Shown here: one piece after another, positions 31,332-43,373 of the stretch
How positions within the stretch are numbered: the first letter of the stretch is position 1
Layout: every line of letters begins with the position of its first letter
From: Artemisia argyi
Lineage: Eukaryota; Streptophyta; Magnoliopsida; Asterales; Asteraceae
Reading direction: 5' to 3'
DNA length: 64,000 bases
NCBI GenBank assembly: GCA_030686995.1
Contig: CM060708.1
Coordinates: forward strand, 106,863,044 to 106,927,043
Position numbers and translations under genes: made by a program
Notes under the pieces: model-generated
Told to the model about the DNA's origin: nothing
Seen by the model: only the letters and a program-made list of their open reading frames with translations
Database searches by the model: none

Positions 31332-34300
31332 TGTACATTATCACATCCAAACTAAACATTTACTTCTATTAGAGTTATTACGAAACCATAATTTATCCTA
31401 ACTATGATTTTATGTCAATAAATCATAAATACTAAAGTACAATATTTTATACCTTGAGTACAAGTTAAAGCAAAGAAACTCAACTTTACTTTATTTCCAG
31501 TTACAAGTCCTAGATTTACAAACTATGATTTTATGTAATAAAATCACAAACCCTAAATGGGTGCATGATTTCTATAAAATAAAAACATACAAGTCTCTCA
31601 AGCTCATGTACAAGTTCCTAATGCATGAAAACTAAGAACTATATTTTTATTACACTAAACTTATCTAAACCTAACTAAACTTAAACTAAAGGCTACAAAC
31701 CTAACCAATGACTCATACTAAGTTTCTTACACCTTTGAACTACAAGTACAACATGTTAAAGCCTAGGTACAAGGAGCTTAAGCCTAAATGACGCCCTTGT
31801 TCATTTCTAGTTTAATTCAAACCAAAAACGAACCAAACTAGCCCTAATCTAATTACAAACAAACCAAAAACCTAACTAAACCTTCACTAGGCCCAAACCA
31901 AGACCCATCACCCCTCTTCTTCTACTAAAGGTTAAAATTTTGACACATAGTCTTGTTGGGAACAAATCAAACCAAGCTACTTAACCCCATGAATTACCAT
32001 ATAACATCTTATGGTCTATGTATACACCACATCACCATGTCCCCTATATTTTCAAGCATGGTCAAATATAGCGAGCTAAGTTTATGGCTCTAATTCAAAC
32101 ACCCTTCTAATTCCTCTACAAAACCACAAGAACCCTTACAACTCCAATAGAACACCTCACCTTGTCCCTTCTATCCATGACACTTCTCTACATGTGGCTA
32201 AAACTCTTCAAGCAACCCTAAACTCTACCCCAATATAAATCGACCTAACCTCCCCATCTTTACTCACCACTCGTTTGAACACACAACACTCAAAACACAC
32301 ATACATTCTGATCATAAGGTCCAAGAGAGAGTAAAGGAAGGTTAGTTTAGAGCCTAGGAGGAGGGAAAGAGTCTTGTTCCACTTAGAAGTCAATCTAGCC
32401 TCATTTCTGTTCTAGTCGAATTCCAAGCTTGTAAGTGCTTCTAACCCTTTTCAATTTCTTTCATAAGTTTTAAACACACTTAAACTTAATGCTAAACAAG
32501 TCCTAAAAGAAAGCTAGGGTCAAAAACCATTTCCTGGTTCTTTTCTGTTGTTAACGTGATCAGCTAATCACCCTCTTTATTTTGTGAAATTGTAAAGCTT
32601 AAAGTTATTTAATGAGACTTTCAAACAAGGTAGATAATCAGTTAAAAGATAATAGGTACTGATAACGCTCCTTTTATACATATTTCTATGCGCGTTATCT
32701 ATGCTTTTATACGAATATATTGATGATTTATATGAACTTTCGATACTCAATAGATTAAATATGCTATTGTAGGTTCATGAGATGTGTCGTGGAAGAATCG
32801 GAAGAAAACACGAAGATATAAAGCTTAAATGAAGAAACAAACTCGAGTTAAAGATCTCCCGACACTTGTCCACTGTTTTGGCCATATATGGAGCATACGG
32901 ACTCCGTTTTACCTCCTGTTTTCGGCCACAGAAAGCTAAGAGAATTATCTAAACCTTTGATTTTTGGGTCAACAGTTGAAAAGGTCCCGAAACCATTGTA
33001 CTTTCCAAAAAGAGTGGCACACTTTTCACCAGCCGAAAAATTATTTAAAGTCAAGAAGTATGGCGGTTTTCCATAAGTGTTGGGCGTACTTTTGGGTCTC
33101 ATACTCACATTAAATTAGAATTAACTCCCTAACCAATCATGTACCCCTTTCCTTCATCCCCAAGTGTTCTCTAGCCTATAAATACACCCATCTGGCTCCA
33201 GGAAACATATCTATGAAATATATAACATACACATCAATTGGAGAGGAGGAGGACTAGGTGAGGATCCTTGGATCCTATGATCCAAACACTCCTCTAATCC
33301 GTAGCATACTACCACCACCATAGCCATGAATTTACCACTGCTTCACCACAATTTCTAGACCTCAAACATCTTATTTACCGAGCCTAAACATACCCTATAT
33401 CGAGGGTTAGACGATTTACTCCAAATCGCTTTAATTCCTTTATCATAAACTCCATTACCAAACACACCATTTGGTGACGTATTGCTGAATTTCCAGGGGA
33501 CACACACCATGTTTCAGGTTATCTCAGTAGCTTTGGGTACCGGTTCGTATAGGGATGATTGGGTGGTTGGATTTGTGCTCGGGTTTTGGTGGTTTTTGTT
33601 CATTGTTTTCGTATTACTTACTTAAAGGATTTGGTACTTTTCTTTACTCATTATAATAAATAAGTTTATGAATTTATAATGTTTGTGATGTTAGAATCTC
33701 GTTTGATTATGTCATTTGTTACTTGTTTCAGTTATATGGATCATGCCATGTTTGTTACTCTTCTTTACACGCGTTTCGGCCATTTGATATGTGACAATCA
33801 AATTGGTTTTGTTCTTGATAAACAATCTGTTAATTGCTTCAAATCCCGTGGAACAACCTGGACTTACCTTAGATTATATTACATTCGAAAGGGTACACTG
33901 CCCGTGTTGTGTTGTTATTCATTCTTTTGGTAAAATCTAGTATTATAAATTTAAAGCTTTCAACACACATCAGGTATGAACCATAAGTTTTCATAAAGTT
34001 TAAATATGTTTCTTATCTATTCGGTTTTTGACACAAAATCAGCCCAAGCACCCCTTTTATGCCTTATTTTTCTACCACAAGCTGATAGTATTAAGCCGAA
34101 CCAATAGCCTCTTTTAACAAGCTCCCAGGACACTTCATAATGATCCTACTAACCTGGTCAAAACACCTAGGTACCACGTTTATATTTTGGTCCTTTTTCC
34201 TTGTCGCGAGTCACAAGACCAAACACCCCTTTTGATATGCATTTTATTAATTTCACAATTATAAGCTTTAAGCTACTAGGAAAACAGTTTAAATAAGCGA

Positions 34301-36459
34301 TAGAACCTGTTAATAAGCTATAGAGATAAACTCTTGATGTTTAGAGGTCAAAACCCTAAGTTATTTCTTTTTCTTTCCTTGTCAAGACATGTCCAAACGC
34401 ACTACTTTGGTGATTTATTTAGCCTATCAAACAAAGACTTTAAACCATGTAACTTTGCCACTTATTAGAGCTCACAACAAAGATTTAAAAGGAACAAGAA
34501 CATCATAAAAGCTTTGCAAGGCCTCGTTTAAATTGTGGTTCTCTTTTGGTGTCTTGACAAGAAACCAAACACACACTTTCGAATTGGTTTAAGCTCTTAA
34601 GCAAAAACTATAAGCTGATAAACTATTAAAAGCATGTTTTCAAACTTATTATAACTTATTTTGACAAGCCGTAACAAGCCACAAGTTATTTACAATGTTT
34701 TAAGTTTATTTCTTTCTTTTTCTTTTAATCGTAAAAAACCCCAAACCCCTATCTTTGGTAATTATTTTAACCCAAAAGTAAAACTTTATAATATAAACCC
34801 CTTGACCATCTTAAAGAGCACCAAGCAAAGATTTTAAAGCACTAAAAAAGTTGTAAAAAGCTTCTAACGCCACACTTAATTCTTTTGGGCATGTTGTACT
34901 ATAAAACCAAATGTATATTTCTTGAACTTTAAGCCCATAAGCTAGTTTAACAAGCTACTAAGATTTAACCAGCTTATTTGTAACTTAATACAACTTATAT
35001 TAATAAGCCACAAGGAGTCGTGCCTTTTTCTAAACTTAAACGCAATTGTTTTATAAAAAGGACCACGTATAAAATTTACAAAATGCGTCAAGGACCAATT
35101 TTTTCAAAACTCTAGAAAGTATATTAACTTGGTCTTAAGATAAATGAAATGAAAGGTTAAAGGGTATAAAGTGTTACATTTTATATTATTACGGGAAGTA
35201 TATATTTTGGCTCGGTATTTGATAAAAACTAATATACGGAATATTTGTATCTCGTTAACGATCGATCAAAACCTAAAAAGAATATGATAAATATTATTAT
35301 CCACTAACTTTTGAAGAGACTTCATGTTGTCTCGCTCAACACTTAACTACTGACAAAACACTTGCGATACAAATATTAAATCACGCATAATTGAATACGA
35401 ATAGTGAAACTTGACATATCCACTAGGTCGCGTGTCGGAGCCGTTTATTCTTACAACTTGATTTTTTTTCAATCAGACACGATCACCAAGGTGAGTCATA
35501 GCCCCTCTTTTACTTATCTTGAACGCTTTGGGGGAGATACATACTCGTTTTACTCACAAATCTTGCTCGTTATTCATAAACATTGTGCATGATTTATGAA
35601 GCACTCTATTTGTTTACTGACACTTATTACATGCTGAACACAAGTACTTTCTGTATGCTATCCTGATTGATATTGTCTAAGCTAACCACTATTGCCATTA
35701 AAAAGTCCCTCATATCATGAAATATTAATCACTTGCGAGTGAACGCGAATATAGTGAATAGATATATTGGCAGTTGACGCCTCATTTGTGTTGCTAGATA
35801 AGTGGCCAAATGCACTTTATTTGAGATTAAATAGGAAGTTGGCAAGCTCCTACTCGAGGGCATTATTACTTACATTTTTATAATGGCAGTAAACTACATC
35901 AATAGTTCATTACTATGATGTCCCACCATCAAGGTTTGCTTGTCATGATACTTAGGGCAATATACTGTACTGCAATATCACTATAATTGTAATTCTTTAC
36001 AATTATCCAACTTGAAACTTGTGTTCAACTGCATTATCATACGAACAAACTATGGGTGTATAACAACATAGCCCACTACTCATTTTATCGATATTTGTAA
36101 TTATTACAAATATCAATCATATTTAAAACTATTGAAATCAACTGTTTTATTTATAAACTCTATGAACTCACCAACCTTTGTGTTTACACTTTTAGCATGT
36201 TTATCTCAGGTCCATAATGAACGAGGATGGCACGGAGAGGCACGGACACAGATAGAAGGCTAAAAATCTAATTATCATTCGAAACTTATTTAACAAACTG
36301 TAACATTACTGAGATTTTATTTTGTAAACTCTGATATTCGAATAATAAATCTTTTAACACGACTCAATTAGAGTTCATTTTCTATTATTATAATTGTTGT
36401 GCCGTCGAGTAACACCCAGCTTGAATTCCGCTGCGTATCTCGAAATTGGGGGTGTTATA
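31332..36459 (+). repeat. chromovirus-like giant LTR, probably solo, with a nested solo LTR
   Basis: The right end GGGGGTGTTATA (36448-36459) matches the end GGGGGTGTTACA of the LTRs at 44402-56457, with one C-to-T change. The block at about 36168-36245 ('ctctatgaactcaccaacct' and 'cacttttagcatg...tttatctcaggt') is clearly homologous to the complement of 44670-44760. A TATA-like site (about 32232) and a leader followed by GTAAGT (about 32430) fit the layout of that family. The left boundary (TGTACATTATC at 31332) is a guess; candidate duplications do not match. No primer binding site follows 36459. Without the nested LTR it is about 3.8 kb. Confidence 0.6.
32660..33972 (+). repeat. solo LTR, Athila-like (1313 bp)
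   Basis: It starts TGATAACGCTC, the same 11 bases as the LTR at 41366, and ends CACACATCA. Flanking bases GGTAC (32655-32659) and GGTAT (33973-33977) look like a target duplication with one change. A TATA box (CCTATAAATACACC, about 33177-33190) is present. Primer binding site and polypurine tract are absent on both sides, as expected for a solo LTR. The small ORFs in both strands are not gene-like. Confidence 0.75.
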
Positions 36460-38134
36460 GCGTTAATTAAAAATACAACTTTTTTTGAAAAGCAATTTTA
36501 TTAGCGCCAAAAAGGCCATTCGGCCAAGAAAGAAAATATCCTAACAAAGGCTATGGCAAAAAGCCTAAAAGCACCAAACAGAGTCAATAAGCTGGCAGAT
36601 GATAGCCAAAACTAACGAACCTACCAAACAACCATCAACAGTTATCCAACATTTACATCAACTTTAGATGGCTTTCGATCCATTTGACCGGTTCAACCCG
36701 TTCAATGCATCCTTCTAAGTTGAGTATTTTCTTTTTATTAAACTATTTTGACCCTTTATAGATGTAACATAACCGCTAAACTTATGTCAAAATGATCACC
36801 TTCCTATATTGTAGTAGTTATGCACTTTTATAAAACATAAAGACTCTAAAGCAGATCTATTCCTGATGTGACCTTAAAAAAATTAATTTTTTTTAATTAC
36901 ATGTTTTAAATTTACACATTTACTATGTTCAGGAATGGATCTTCATAATACCGAGGCCAGGCTGCCACCATCCAGTTGGCATGGAGATTCAGGAAGAAGC
37001 GTCTAAGTCCATCCAAAACATCATGTAGTAATATTAGGATGCTACTATTCCCTCTAAATTTAATTAATAACAGTTTTAACATGATAGTCTTGCTCGTTTG
37101 CATGTTGAGTTTTATTATAAATTGTATATTTAATTAGATGTGAGTAGTTTATGGCACTATGGGTAGATCAGTTTTTGTATCAAAAGTTCTAGATTTTAAT
37201 CTTACATCCTTTTGTAACCATTATTTCTTAATTCGAATCATCCGGTTTTGCAAGCAAGCATGAACATATGTAGGCCAAGAGAGCATGCTAAGATGCTTAA
37301 GTGTGTGTTCATTTGAATACTGAAGCATTTAGAATGCAATTACTGGAATGAAGACAAACGAGGCATATTTTTTCAATTCATTCTTCTAGCGACAAATTAG
37401 AATGAATGTCTGAAGGAGGGAAATATTTTACTGACATACCCCGTTGATGGTATGTCGGAATAACTACTGCTCAGAAATTCTTCGGTAATGGACTACTCAA
37501 TGCATGGAATTTCCATGTTTATTTTGGTGTTTAAAAATCCTATTAGCGACGGTGACCATAACGAAAATATGTAGGTAGTTATTTGTTGTGAATTGGTCAG
37601 TCATAAATGATATACTATGGGTTTTTCCACGTTGTTTTCTACTTCTAGTGATTCAAAATCTGGCGCAACTGTTGATTGGTGGGACTTTTTCTTCCGCATT
37701 ACAAAATACCAATTAGCAATTTGGTTGAATATTGGTATTGTTAGCTAATATAGGCCCGTTAAATCTGGCCCATTTGTTTAGGTTGGTTTAGGAGTTAGGG
37801 TTTGTTTATGTTTTTCTTATTTAATGTTATTGTATTGTAATATTATAGTAGACTTTGATTAATATAATTATCATTTTTCCTCTGATTTCGACATGCATCA
37901 CAGCCCTAGGTACAAGGTCACCCGAGTATTGTCATTCTCCAGTCATCGGCTACTTGTCGGTAGACCAGAGGGATCTCGTTTTATTTTCCATTGTTTTGTC
38001 TGTGTTCGTCATTGTCTGCAAAGCTGTGCAAAACAACACGATCTGTGATTTGTTAACCATTGGATTGTCTGAAATGTGGATTGTAGTTAGTAGACACACT
38101 GTTTTACACTTTGACCGTTCACTTTTCGAATTGG
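36460..38134. other. unassigned DNA with one possible terminal exon
   Basis: It begins with a T-rich tract and 'agcgccaaaaaggccattcg', which could be the tail of an inverted non-LTR element. A possible last exon lies at 36933-37028. An open frame across about 37855-38134 has no known motif and starts at a non-ATG codon. Otherwise nothing is recognisable. Confidence 0.4.
36933..37028 (+). other. possible 3'-terminal exon (31 codons + stop)
   Basis: A pyrimidine-containing 'tttactatgttcag' acceptor-like site precedes an open stretch that starts EWIFIIPRPGCHHPVGMEI and closes at TAG (37026-37028). The sequence is of ordinary protein-like composition and does not look like a retrotransposon. I do not recognise the protein. 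It could be a captured or orphaned host-gene exon, or chance. Confidence 0.25.
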
Positions 38135-39560
38135 TGATGCGAGGATTGCAGCCTCACAAAAGGTTTTACCTCTCAAGGGATCTTGAGAAGCTTTACAATC
38201 CTCCAGGCAGTGTACCTGGTCATTGTAGTGTAGTATAGGTATGTCCGGGGGATTGATCGTTCTCTAGGGGAATAGTGTTGTTAGGTTGAATTGTATGTCA
38301 ATTTAAGTCTAAAGGTGAGGGATGATTCTTTTTGTATTTTTATATTTTATAAAAGCAATAAAAATCTTGGTTTTGAAGAAGTGGGCGGAATTAGTTGCTA
38401 GTCAACTAACCCAAAACTACTAATTAAACTAATAAACAGAAATAAAATAACAATGAAAGAAAAAGTGGTGGACTTCTTATATGAGATTAACGTGTTTACT
38501 TAGATTTAGTTACTTCCTAGTTATCTCTTGTTGATTCGTTGAATGTCACAGTGCAATTGTTTTAGCTGGAGCGTCGTATTCCTTAATACCAGTCGTTGGG
38601 GTGTACACAGCCTTCCCCAACTCTATGAATGTCAATTTCTCCTATAACGGCACGTTTAGTACCCAAATATAGAATCACTAATATCAAGTCACGCATTAAA
38701 TACAACGAGAAAAACTGCAGTGTACATACGGTTGCCTTTTCTAAGATGTTCAAGCTAGTTACATAAAGAGGTCAGCCAGTTTTCTTAGCCTAAGGTGAAG
38801 ATATCAACTAAACAATAGACAACTTATTAACAATCAATAACTAAGTTTCATTAGATTTAAGCAAACACTAATAAACCTAAGCTAGCATGTTAAAAGGAAA
38901 AAAAGATAAACAAATAATCAAACAACACATAGACATATTGAATGATTAGAAGAAAACTTATCTTCAATTGAGCATGAAAGAAAATAGGGTATGAAAACCC
39001 TTAAAATTCTCTGAAATTCATACTAGGGTTTATTTCTCCAAAGTTGCACACTAATGAATGAAAAACCGAAAACTATATATAGAATTACAAGGCTGACGGC
39101 GTTAGGTTATAAATCCTAACGCCGTTAGGAGGCCGCTTTTAGGGTTTCGTCTTGTGCAATCCAATTTCTAACGTCGTCATGTTAAAACATATTCTAGGCC
39201 ATCTCTCTTTAGAATAACACCAGACGGCCTACTCCAAATTACACCTGACGCTGTCAGGCATAAATCTTCTAAAGGTTCATTGGGTCATCATGTGTAATAT
39301 TTTCCAGCTCCTTGATCTTCAAGTGACGACGTCAGCTACTAATGCCTGACGCCGTCAGGTGCATTTCCTGACAATTTTCCATGACTTTGTTGTTTTCTTC
39401 ACTTTTGAGCCCAAAAACGTCCAAAATGCTCCAATTTTCAGAAATCATGTCCCAAGTACCTAAAATGAGAAAAGAAATGATTTGAGGCAATATTTGACCA
39501 CATATTTACGATTTTAGGTTTAAATGACCCCTTAAAAGTGTAACAAATAAATCCTTATCA
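38135..39560 (-). repeat. solo LTR of the 9970-element family (1426 bp)
   Basis: On the minus strand it starts TGATAAGGATTTATTTG and ends CCTCGCATCA. It is homologous throughout to 28606-30056, including the TGACG/CGTCA array (about 39093-39360) and the TATA box (about 39072-39083). The target duplication ATTGG is exact (38130-38134 and 39561-39565). There is no internal sequence, so this is the product of LTR-LTR recombination. Confidence 0.92.
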
Positions 39561-39565
39561 ATTGG

Positions 39566-40204
39566 AGTCTTGAGCGACTCAGAGTAACTCGTTGAATCAG
39601 TTGTTGTTCTCTGTTTGTCACATTTTGCGCCCTCGTGAAAGATTAGGTATAATTCATTCATTAACCATTAGATCATCATGAAATTTGGACTGTAGCTTCT
39701 AGATACAAAGATCTACAATTTCACTGAAGAGATTTACGATCTGATGTTCCTACGGGAGTTATAGCTCATCGAAGCTGTTGATGATTTATGGGTTTTGTCG
39801 AATTGCTCTTTTTGTGAGGATGATTATTGGTTGTTAGTTCTGATTCTCGTGACTGGTGATTGTGGTATGTATCTTTTCTGATTTGCATCCTTGGATAATT
39901 AGAAACAGTTTACTGGAAATAGTACAGTAAGGTTTGTACCTGTTGATTGAGACTAGTAAACGTAAGTGTATGATAAGCATGATGGATTTGATTGGGTGAT
40001 AAGTTTTATATCCGGTTTTGCATTTGTCTGATTTCACCTGTTTCTATCTGGTTCTACAACTGATTCTGCCTAGTTTCGCATTTGATTATCTGTCTGGTTA
40101 TGTCTGCCTAAATTAGCTCTGTTTGTATCTGTCTGCCTGAATCAGCTATGTCTCCTTCTGTCTGCCTGAATCTGCATCTGTCTGCATGAATCTGCTTTGG
40201 TTCT
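39566..40204. other. unassigned DNA with short repeats
   Basis: No gene is seen. Bases 40090-40197 hold about five imperfect copies of 'tgtctgcctgaatc(agc)'. The segment 39670-39790 ('gactgtagcttctagatac' onward) reminds me of transcribed LTR or leader sequence but cannot be assigned. Confidence 0.5.
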
Positions 40205-40862
40205 TGATGACGTATAGTACGGATAGCAGGCCTACAGGGCCTGGAATATCTCACACGAATTAGGCTCCGACCCAACAAGCATAAATGGGCTCCGGTCCAA
40301 TCAGCAAAGACGGGCTCCGGCCCCATAAGTACAACAGGCTCCGGCCATATAAGTACAACCAGGCTCCGGCCTAATAAGCCTAACAAGGCTGAAAGCCCAT
40401 GTCATGAGCATGGCACGATCTGTACAAACCCGGACACATATATGCGGCACTCCCGAAGTACGCCTGCGGACTGGACCCCGGTCCATCTGCATCCACAAAC
40501 ATCGATTAAGCTCCGGACCCTTACCCGACAAGGGTCCCACTTCGGCCACTACAGCAATACGCGAAATATTAAGAAACCCTAATATTTCCACTACCTATAA
40601 AAGGAAGCCTCAGTTCACATTCTCGATGTAATGACTTTCTCACTCATCATAACTCAGACATTTCTGACAAACATGAGTACTTACTCTCACGCCGGATCTT
40701 AATCGTGGGGTCCGTCGTAAGGCTAACGGTTTACTTTCATTTGTGTAGGATACTTTATCATCTACTTGGATTAGTGCATAAGCCCACAGTGGACGGCCCA
40801 CCAAGGACGGCCCGCGCCCAATCTAATCCTATTCCATACTATCCACACTTTTTGCACTAACA
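40205..40862 (+). repeat. 5' LTR of a decayed Gypsy element (about 658 bp)
   Basis: It ends ...GCACTAACA directly before a primer binding site. The start TGATGACG at 40205 is the best TG candidate but is unproven. It contains a tandem array of GGCTCCGGCC units (40262-40385) and a TATA box CCTATAAAAG (40594-40603). Confidence 0.7.
40262..40385. repeat. ~26-bp tandem repeats in the Gypsy U3
   Basis: There are five imperfect units with core GGCTCCGG(C/T)CC followed by 'ataagtacaac' or similar. They lie upstream of the TATA box. A related core reappears in tandem at 63341-63456. Confidence 0.8.
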
Positions 40863-40864
40863 AG

Positions 40865-40884
40865 TTGGCACCATCTGTGGGACC
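40865..40884 (+). other. primer binding site of the decayed Gypsy
   Basis: TTGGCACCATCTGTGGGACC differs by about two bases from the frequent plant Gypsy site TTGGCGCCGTCTGTGGGA. Confidence 0.75.
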
Positions 40885-41365
40885 AGTACATAACTGCGTT
40901 CCTAAAAAATACTCACCATGAGCAAAAACCTTGGCGACACCCTTCCCCTAATGCTAACCGCCTCGCGGAAGACAAAGGAAAGGGTCAAAGAATGAAAAGG
41001 TCAAAACAAATTAGCTTTGGTCATCTATTGACCGGAGTCAGAAAGCTCATCCGCCGACTACGCTACGAAAAAAGTCAAACGAGGCCCGAACTCGTCTAGG
41101 CATAGAAGCAACTAAGCCAAAAGACTCTAAAGAAAAAAGCTCTGCGCTTACACAAATGCATTGTGGCAAAGCTAACCACGGACATCCCCAAGGAATATTG
41201 CTTTACGGAGAGTACGTAGAAGCGGGAAGTGACGCAGAAGTTCCTAAAAAAATGGGCAAAAGCATTCATATGCAACAAAAATAACTAACCCACTCACAGA
41301 AAAAATCTACAATACGAAATCTGAGGACACGTGACTGCGTCCTAACCATGGACGGAACAGACAAC
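40885..41365 (+). pseudogene. start of the decayed Gypsy internal region
   Basis: An ATG at 40918 opens a short frame (MSKNLGDTLPLMLTASRKTK) that soon meets a stop. The rest is unreadable as protein. The element is interrupted at 41365 by the Athila-like element and presumably resumes at 61228. Confidence 0.5.
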
Positions 41366-43058
41366 TGATAACGCTCAAAATTAACATGTTTTTAATCGCG
41401 TTATTATTTGTTTTATGTGTGGAAATTGGTCATATTTGTATATATTTGTTACTTAATCGTGGAAAAGTGTTTATGCATTCAAATATAGCCAAAAGCAGGT
41501 AAAAATGATTAAAAGATGAAGAAATGAAGTGGACATGCATTTTTGGAGAGTTTCAAGAAGATCAAGGAAGAAATAAACGTTGCATGGACAAAAGGATTTG
41601 ATAAAGACAAGTTTTCTACACGAAATTATCAAGAAAATATCAAGTTCTAATGGACAAAGTCATGCCACAAAGAAAATAATGCATGCAACGAAAAACGACA
41701 AAGAAAAGACATAGAAATATGGTTCAGACAGATTCCAACCGATCGGTTGCAACTCGCAACCGATTCGGCTGGAAACATTCCAAAAGATTGACCATCCGAT
41801 CGGATGGTAAGAAACCGATCGGATGGGGTTGACTGAAGTTACAAGTTTTGCATTTATGGACGAATTTACTCCCCATAATCATGTGTAGCTGATCATTTCT
41901 GCTTATTAACTATTTAAGGACGTTTTTACTTGAAGGATAAGTGTCATTATGCTATATAATGACTACTTAGGGTCTAGAATCACTTGTACCACCAATATCT
42001 AACTTAGTATTACACCAAATCTTGTTAGTTTATCTTATATTGCCTGAAAGTTTACTAAGTGTTGTAAAAATGTCCAGAACGTGTTGAGTTAGAGTCTCAA
42101 GCATTGGTTCGAGTGTGGAGTTATTTACTTACGTTAGTGAGCAATTGGAGGAGTGTGGTTACTAAAGTTCCACAAGTTTATTCATTGTAATTCTCAAGAC
42201 TAGGTACACCTTGATACTTATAATGAACAATTGTTACTTTGAGTTTTATGAAAGTTTTCTTATTTACTTGTGTTTTAATATGATTGCTATGGAGTAATTT
42301 GTGATATACTTGTGTATATGATGTGATTGGTTAATGGAGTATTCTTTTATGAAAAAGGTGATGCATGAAAACATATCTATTTTATGAGTTTGTTGAAATA
42401 ACATCTTTTCTTGCTTAATTTGTCGGTAAAAACAATCTCTTGAAAAATAGTTCCGAAAGGAATTTCAACTTGTTTTTATTCCAAAAAATTAATGCACCAA
42501 ATTAGTATGGAATATGATGCTTGACAACCATCTTATTTACTTGTTAAAATGGATTTGAAATGATTTCATCACGAAAAAGGACCGAAAGGATTCGTAGGAA
42601 TTCATAAGAAAAGAATTAATTTTCTAAACAACCATGTGTTTATTGAATTGTCATACTCATTTGATATGTTCGAAAGGAGTCATTTAGATGATAGAATTCT
42701 TAGTGGTAGTGAAAACATGACATACATCATAGATTGTATAACTACTCATTTTTAGTTGCGCATCATAACAAGTTTTACACCAAACTTTGTACTCAAATTG
42801 TTACAATACTCCTAATTATCAATCAAGGAATTATAAACAAGTATATGTTTAGTTTTTATTGAGTTTCTTTTAAATTAAGATTTTGCAAAAATTTGGATTG
42901 ACAACCCTTATTTAACAAACGTTTTTCTTATTACTAAAACCACCAAATCTCTTGGGACGATCTCGACTTACCCACCTTTATTATACCGGACGAGTATACT
43001 TGCTCGTATGTGCTAGATAATAATCGGATAATTCGTGTTTATAGAAGTAGAAGTAGAT
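41366..43058 (+). repeat. 5' LTR of the Athila-like element (3' edge uncertain)
   Basis: It is nearly identical to 59517-61187 up to about 43035, after which the two copies diverge. An 'aatttttgg' at about 43059 may be the remnant of the primer binding site, which is not otherwise recognisable. A CCGATCGG module (41735-41830) lies about 120 bp upstream of a TATA box (41952-41960). The leader includes an A28 tract at 43159-43186. Confidence 0.8.
41735..41830 (+). promoter_or_regulatory. CCGATCGG palindrome module in the 5' LTR
   Basis: The sites are AACCGATCGGTT, a relaxed AACCGATTCGGCT, CATCCGATCGGATG and AACCGATCGGATG, in order, within about 95 bp. The same module is at 59885-59980 in the 3' LTR and, with slight changes, at 43853-43943 inside the gag intron. 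Confidence 0.65.
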
Positions 43059-43373
43059 GACCAAATTTTTGGTAGACAAAGTGTGTTTGGAATACATACA
43101 AGATAATAAGTTTTGAGAAAAGAAAGAACTACTAGCACTTGTATCAAGTTTAGTAGTGAAAAAAAAAAAAAAAAAAAAAAAAAAACTTTGAAAAATCAAT
43201 TTCATACCAAACCGAACGGATGTATTCACAACTGATCGGATGAAGTTGAATATATAAACCAAAATTTTCAAAAACTTAAGAAAAACACATACACACAATT
43301 CACCAAAAATCGGGGTTAAAAATTCGACCATAAGAAGTTGTTAGAAGGTTGCAGGAGTGATAATTAATCATCA

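Noticed and set aside
32848..33108. 86-codon minus-strand ORF inside the 32660-33972 solo LTR
   Set aside because: It lies in U3 upstream of the TATA box, has no recognisable motif, and a plus-strand ORF overlaps it; most likely chance.
40108..40591. Two overlapping minus-strand ORFs of 92 and 96 codons
   Set aside because: They run antisense through the tandem GGCTCCGG repeats of a Gypsy LTR whose primer site gives plus orientation.
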